In this document: positions 58,074 through 64,000 of the stretch, piece by piece
Position numbering within the stretch: the first letter of the stretch is position 1
Layout: each line of letters begins with the position of its first letter
NCBI RefSeq assembly: GCF_022965805.1
Contig: NC_133105.1
Location: 26,697,208-26,761,207 of the forward strand
Source: Primulina eburnea
Lineage: Eukaryota > Streptophyta > Magnoliopsida > Lamiales > Gesneriaceae
Reading direction: 5' to 3'
DNA length: 64,000 nt
Position numbers and translations under genes: made by a program
Notes under the pieces: model-generated
Seen by the model: the letters and a program-made list of their open reading frames with translations, nothing else
What the model was told of the DNA's origin: nothing
Database searches by the model: none

Positions 58074-59890
58074 CGTAAATATACTGAAAATGAAAACAGA
58101 TAAATGTTACTGATAATTTTAAAATAATTCTAAGATATAAAATATGGATTTCATTTTATAAATTACCCTCCCACTATTTTGACATTTCCACCACCCTCTG
58201 ATGAAAAAGGGAAATCGCATTTCCTTAGTAGGCACGTAGAGTCCAATTAGCCAATTATAATCCCGAATAATATCAGCCAATTATAATTTCTAAAAGGTAG
58301 AGTCCAATTGCATCCCTATGCAACCTCCACGTGTTTTGCCTCACGTTTAATAAGGGCCCAATAATATGACGCCGTTTATTTTCACGTGTCAAACCAACCC
58401 ATCAATATTGAATTGTAGTGGACGGTCGCCATGAGTTCCCCCAATAATATGAGCCGAAGTCATGGGAGTTCCACTCAATTCACATCATATGTCCGGTGGA
58501 AGTCACAGCTTTCCGGCGTACAGGCCTCCCCAATAATATGAGCCAGACACTGTCCGCGGGTAACGATCAACATGCAACCACGGTTGATGGAAGGCAAGGA
58601 AAAAATTAAACTCTTTTAATTTTTACTTTTTCGATTTGATATAAATTTTGAATCATATTCAAAATGAGGGATTTTAATTTCAAAATTGTCTCATCATTTT
58701 AATTTAAAAATCGCGTGCCACGAGTTTCTATGTTTGCAGGATTCATGCAACTATATTATATAATAATATTATGCATACATGCATACTACTATATATCATA
58801 TATATCATAATATGACATTCAACAATAAATAAGGATGATCGATCGCCAACACTATTAGATCCATGTGAGCCATACATGGATCCAGGTCCAAACCTAGGTG
58901 AATGCAGGGATGCAAATGCAACTTATTACAAAAGCTTCCAATATTTTACATGTCTTCATCTTGATCATCGGGCACACCATCTTCCAGTCTTGATCTCCCA
59001 CTATTTCTAATTATTACATTTGAATAGCCATGGCACATAAGGGATACATCTCATGGGGTGGGAACGGGCCATAAACCAGGCCCACTTTAATAATATCAAA
59101 TATTAACAAAATGAATAAAACAGTAAAATATCCTAACATACACCTAATACATTGGTCAAGGCACTCGATCATCCTTCATGCATTTAATATCAAATATTAA
59201 CATCAATTAAATTAAACAATTTAATTCATTGATAAATCTTATATCTAATAATTTTATCACTAACCACCAAAATTATTAAAGAATTTAATAAATTAAATAA
59301 ACTCTTTTATTTAATTTCCAATTAAATCAATAATAATTGATTTCTTGTAAAAACTCATTTTTACCATAAATAATTAAAATCATATTCTAATTATTTATTT
59401 TACAAGAAAATTATAAATTTTTCAAAAATTAATTTTCCAAAATAAAAATTGAACCAATTTTCAAAAATATCAATTTTACCCAAAATTTTGAAAAATCAGA
59501 AAATTGCACCATGAGCCCAAACAATTCAAGCCCACCAATCAGAACGCTTCCCGAGACGATCCCGAGCAGTCGCCCTCGCTGCCCGCCCGCTGCCCGAACG
59601 ATTCGGGCAGTGGCAGCCACCTGTGCGCGCACCGCTGCGCGCAGCGTGCGGACGCTCCGCACGCTGCGCGGCGCACAGCGTGCGGACATTCCGCACGCTG
59701 CGCCGCTCCGCGCGCGCAGCCCTGCGCGCGGTCTGCCCGGAACAATTCCGGGCAGATCGCGAAATAAATTTTTTTTTTTTTTGATTTTCCGAAAAATAAT
59801 TTTATGGTGCATCGATTTTTCTGAAAATTTTCTTGTGTGGTTAGAAACAAATTATTCAATACAATTTAAATCATACGATTCAGAAAACCT
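58074..59890 (-). other. Long untranslated leader of Copia A
   Basis: Same plan as the Copia B leader: 'ccccaataatatgagcc' blocks (58440, 58530), AT-rich middle, a GC-rich palindrome block and a T-run (59767). The ORFs at 59429-59969 on both strands follow the palindromes and have no domain. Confidence 0.75.
59565..59760. repeat. GC-rich hairpin cluster in the Copia A leader
   Basis: CTGCCCGAA-CGA-TTCGGGCAG, GCGTGCGGA-CGC-TCCGCACGC, GCGTGCGGA-CAT-TCCGCACGC and TGCCCGGAA-CAA-TTCCGGGCA: four perfect hairpins with 3-base loops, plus 'gcgcgcaccgctgcgcgc'. It is larger than and different in sequence from the Copia B cluster, though in the same place. Confidence 0.88.
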
Positions 59891-59903
59891 GGCTCAGATA
59901 CCA
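59891..59903 (-). promoter_or_regulatory. Primer-binding site of Copia A
   Basis: The minus strand reads TGGTATCTGAGCC one base after the 5' LTR: initiator tRNA-Met with one mismatch (T for A), at the same base that is changed in Copia B. Confidence 0.87.
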
Positions 59904-59904
59904 C

Positions 59905-61877
59905 TGTTGGATCTGGTTTTCTACACGCCCAAACGCAGCGGAAGATTTAAAATTTTTATTTTATTTTGAAAAACAAAATAATATTGCTTTGGACGTTCGT
60001 ATGATTTAACAAATTATACATGCATAGGATGTTAGAAATTATACCTTTGTGAATTAATCACGTGGACACCAACCGATCCGGTATTACAGATCCGGCTCTT
60101 GATGATTCCCTACGAACTTTCTTCAAAGAAATCCTTCTATTAAGTCCACGACTAGATAATATGTTCCTCTTCCAATTTGCACTAGAAAATATGGAAGATT
60201 TTTCGTAGGAGAGAAAATAATTGAGAGACGGCACAAATTTTCTTTTTCAAAAACAAGTGGCTGAAAAGTCTTTTCTTTTTGGAGTGGAGGCTCACGTGAA
60301 TCATTGGTTGGTGGCTAGGTTTAGTGTTATTTATATTAAATTAAACCCTAATTACATAATTAACATTAACGGGCTTGATTTAATTAATTGAGCTAGTCCA
60401 ACTAGTTTAATTAATTTTAATCAAAGTCCATTAAAACTTTAATTATTTAATATGTTGGACTTGTACCCCTACAAGCCCATTAAACATATTATCCACCATA
60501 TTTAATTTATTAATTAATCAACTCAACTTTTGAGCTTAATAAATTAAATACATTATAAATTCAACATTTGAATTTATTATTTAAATTATAAATTCAACTC
60601 CTTGAATTTTTATCACCTCCAAAATTTAATATTTAATAAACCCAACATTTGAGTTTAATAAATTAAATTCTCAAATTTTATAAATTCAACTCCTTGAATT
60701 TATTTTCTCAAAATTTAATTATCATAAATTCAACTCCTTGAATTTACTATATAATATAAATTCAACTTTTTGAATTTATTCTCTCAACAGGAACAAACAA
60801 TCCAGTACTTGTGTGACCCTCAATGGTTCTGGGATACAGCTAGCCGTGGGTTCACAACTCTTTGTGATTCAGGACAGAATCCTTTATTCGGGCTTACCCT
60901 AGATAGCCCCATTCTTTTCATCAACACCTTGATCAAGAATGTCAGAACTCATTTCTGATTGCACCCATCGGATCATGGTAAGAGCGTCTAGTAGCATCGC
61001 CCCATGATCCCCTAGGTCTCACTGATAGTGCCTGCAAGAACCAGTCGATTATGATTAACGTACAGTACAGTCCCTTCATCTCATATATCCCGATCGAATC
61101 TGCAACCATTGGTTCATCGAGGGTTGCATATTAATTCGATAACTATGTGATAACTATAATAGTGGCATCGCGTGTACTATTTGGAGAACTCCTTCTCCAA
61201 CGTACATCTCGTACTCTGGCCAGAGATTCCATGCACTATTATTTCATTAGATCACATAGGATATCCACACCCGTAGGTGAGCGGTGAATCCCCGACTACA
61301 ATGCATTGGCTCCTATATGTGTCGCAACTGTACCCAACCTCGCCACCTGATGACTCTCCTGGAGCCGGTAAACGAGTCAAAGCACAGCCCTAGCATATAG
61401 AGCCTCAGTGTTGTCCCGGGTCGTAAGGACTAATGGTGTACAATCATAACCACGGACTTATCCTCTCGATGAATGATAACCACTGGAAAGTCCGAGGGAG
61501 GGTTGTTCGGTATATCATCATATGACTACCCATCTGCATGTTTGGACATCTCTATGCCCTTACTAAGAAACGCAGTACACAACATCACAGATGATAGTCT
61601 CGAGCTCAAGCGACCTTTATCCATGTTTTAGGCGGCTGAATCGACTAGGAACGAATTTAGATCATACAGTATTTACAAACGAGTTTCAACATCGAATTAC
61701 GATTCATTTGTATTAAAGTATAATCAAGGTCTTTATCTATGTTTGATAACATGGGTATACAGATAAAGAAATAACAAACCATGAAATAATGAATTATATG
61801 AAAATAAAGATTGTTTATTACACTTGAGTCAATAAAATCCCTAGTCAACAGTTGACTTGTAGGGCATCTACCTAACA
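59905..61877 (-). repeat. 5' LTR of Copia A
   Basis: 1,973 bp, two single-base deletions shorter than the 3' LTR (at 'cggtatatc' and 'tacctaaca'), otherwise about ten substitutions by eye. Confidence 0.96.
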
Positions 61878-64000
61878 CTTGGTGGTTGGGACCAGGGCGA
61901 GCTAGGGACTGTCATGAGTCAAGGGAAGAGTCCTAGCCATGCTAGGACTCGAAAATCAGGGGCTGGGAGGAGTCCTTGTCAACAAGGACTCCACCCGAGA
62001 AGCATAAGTGCAGGCCGGGGGTGCAGCAGCGTGCAGATGACTAAGGGGCTCCGTGAGGGGCTTTGGCTGGACTAGGTTTGTTACTTAGGGTCCTAGAAGG
62101 GTGCTTGAGGGGCTGGTTCAAGGGGTGGCTCGATGGTTAGAGGGTTACCAACATAAAACGTGGAGTTCATGTCAAGGAAGGACTCTCGGCCAAGCATGTA
62201 CGTATCTGGTGCTGTGGCTTTGTGCGCGAGTACAGGGCTTGGGCTGGTCTAGGTAGGGTCTAGACGTGATCCAGGGAAGGTTAGGGGTGTTGTGCTCGCT
62301 GGTGGCTCAGCTGCAAGGGTCCTAGACTAGGTTGGAATCCTATGGTTCATGGGAGAATTGCACATACACGTACAGAATTTTGGGTCAAATTCCAGCAAGC
62401 TCTTGGTGGGGCCAGGGGTTGTTTTTCGGATTGGGCTTGGACAATAGGGTCCCCAGATGGGTTGGCTAGGTTTTGGCTCAAGGTGGCTCGTGTAAATTAG
62501 GAGATGACTCGGTGCGTTCGAGAGGGTGTCAAAAACGAAAGTAATAAAGCTAAAATTAAATCCATGGGTCCACGGGGGTGGCTCATGACTTGGAAGGGTA
62601 GGATAAATCATAAAAATACTATGTTTAAAATTTGGGATCAAAATAACGAGTTTTGGATTTATTCGGGATTTAATCGCCGCTCGGAACGCTAATTAACGAG
62701 TTAATTGAAAAGTCTAGTTTTAAGCTTTATAAAATTATGAAAAATTATATTTAAGCTTAAATAATTATAAGAAGTCTAAGTTTTCAATTTGGGAATTTTA
62801 TATTAAGATTTGGTTTAATTCGGGATTAAAACGCATTAATACGTCACATTTAAAGATTAATTTAAAAGTCCTCGATTTAAGCTAAATAAAAATATGAGAA
62901 AATTCAAGTAAGCTTAAATAATTATTTGGGACATGTTAGAGTCAATAAAATTAAAAAAATGTCAAAAACGGAAAATTTTACATTAAGGGGTAAAACAGTC
63001 ATTTTACACCTAAAAATTAGTAAACGTCATGGTAGTGTCCTGAATGCTGTTTTATATGCTAATATGATTATTTGGAATGTTTATGGATTTTTATATGTTA
63101 AAATGTTATTTTTAAATGTTCATGGATATGTATATGTTAAAATGTTATTTTTAAAACGTTATGGATTTTATGGTTTTAAATTGGACATTTAAAATATATG
63201 TTGCATGCTTGGTTCCAAAATAAAATGATATTATATGCATGTTTTTATTAAGTGATGGAAATACGACATGTTGAAGGATGTGAAGGGATTGTAACTACTG
63301 AATATGTTGGAGATATCGTGAGGGTTATGGTCCAGTGGGAGCCCGACGATCGTGTTTCCTTGGATAAGGATACGAATACGAATACGTGATACGAATACGA
63401 ATATGTTAATACGTAGGCCAAGACCCAGTTGATCGGTGAGAGTGTTGCTGGTGTCCCCGCCGCCCAGTACTGTGGTTTTCTTTAGATGGATACATCGTCC
63501 AATACGTTTAAGAATACGAGTCAAAATCAACGATCTGAATTCAACATATACGAACATGAATACGAATATGTATATGATTATGTTGATATGAACATGACAT
63601 GAATATGAATATGTTGATACGAATATGAATATGTTTATGTTTATATGAAAATGTTTGTGCATAAGATTATGAAAATGTTTTTATTTAAAAGTTTTATGCA
63701 TCATGAAAATGTTTACAAAAATGTTTATGTTTATGCATCTTCATGAAAACGATATTTAAGTACAAGTATTTTTCACTCTTATATGTTGACTGTATTATGT
63801 ATTACTCGTTATCAAGAATATGACGTGTTGAGTCTTTAGACTCACTAGGTGTGATTGATACAGGTGATATTGATTATGAATATGATAATGGAGGTTTTGA
63901 TGGTTGACTTTGCTGGACTGAAGGTGCACATAACCCGAGGACCAACGCTACATTTTCCGCATTATGCTTTATGATTTAAGTTAAAGATTTTAAGATTATT

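Larger units (their letters stand above)
40986..61877 (-). mobile_element. Copia A: Ty1/copia retrotransposon carrying two nested insertions
   Basis: LTRs 40986-42960 and 59905-61877 (TGTTGGATCTGG ... CTAACA on + strand) and perfect TSD CTTGG (40981-40985, 61878-61882). Minus-strand order: 5' LTR, PBS, long leader, gag-protease-integrase (58073-56526), interruption by Copia B, rest of integrase (46610-46040), interruption by a solo LTR, RT and RNase H (44782-42975), PPT, 3' LTR. Removing both inserts restores one colinear copia polyprotein of roughly 9.7 kb total length. Domain order INT before RT marks Ty1/copia; the sequence style suggests the Angela-Tork group, tentatively. I count about a dozen differences between the LTRs, so it is fairly young. 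Confidence 0.96.
39930..64000 (+). repeat. Inverted family X LTR (copy X5), split by Copia A, runs off the window
   Basis: Parts 39930-40985 and 61878-64000, in the opposite orientation to all other X copies. It begins TGTAACGCCCCGAAAATTCG. It carries the complement of each family block in reverse order: GATCGAGGAACGGAGACCGAGG near 40112, CGTGCGTAAATTACGCAAAG near 40613, 'gagtcctagccatgctagg' near 61927, and TGAGTCTTTAGACTCA at 63829-63844. About 200 bases of its end appear to lie beyond the window, so its TSD cannot be tested. ORFs at 62327-62641, 62926-63192 and 63231-63662 have no domain and repeat low-complexity words. Confidence 0.75.

Noticed and set aside
59429..59969. Arginine/alanine-rich ORFs on both strands
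   Set aside because: GC-rich hairpins in the Copia A leader keep several frames open; no domain.

Overview
This is repeat-dense plant nuclear DNA, probably from a eudicot. No intact host gene is visible. The only host-gene trace is a broken AP2/ERF transcription-factor domain at the extreme left edge (minus strand). Everything else I can name is LTR retrotransposon: Ty1/copia and Ty3/gypsy polyproteins of plant type, primer-binding sites matching initiator tRNA-Met, 5-bp target-site duplications (TSDs), solo LTRs, and nests of element inside element.

Layout. 1-917: ERF remnant and flank. 918-5800: solo LTR of a copia family (TSD TAAAT), itself split by a 2.9-kb solo LTR of a family I call X (946-3834). 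5806-6560: flank. 6561-15330 and 18703-25945: two related copies of one composite (X LTR, non-coding spacer, X-prime LTR). Copy 1 carries a truncated, catalytically dead Ty3 element (9796-13387). Copy 2 carries a solo LTR (20477-22456, TSD GTGTG). Between them lies another X LTR (15338-18631) and an AT/AC microsatellite. The X-prime LTR of copy 2 continues to 30373 and hosts a non-autonomous element with 1.5-kb LTRs (26556-30322, TSD AACTT). That element's short internal region holds a miniature TRIM-like LTR. 30875-39651: a full-length Tekay-type Ty3 chromovirus (TSD TAAAG) inserted in yet another X-like LTR. 39930 to the window end: an inverted X LTR split by a copia element (Copia A, 40986-61877, TSD CTTGG). 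Copia A is itself split by a Sirevirus-like solo LTR (44788-46034, TSD AAACA) and by a younger copia element (Copia B, 46616-56525, TSD GTAGG).

Copia B looks very recent: I saw no difference between its two 2,081-bp LTRs, and its polyprotein is broken only by one missing base in an A-run. Copia A has about a dozen LTR differences, and the Tekay element has more plus several stop codons. This order agrees with the nesting.

The most interesting pattern is that almost every unrelated LTR family here carries its own array of short inverted repeats. In four families a GC-rich array lies just upstream of a TATA-like sequence in the LTR. In the two copia families GC-rich hairpins lie in the untranslated leader, and AT-rich ones in the LTR. 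Palindrome arrays are known from Sirevirus LTRs; here the theme extends to Ty3 families.
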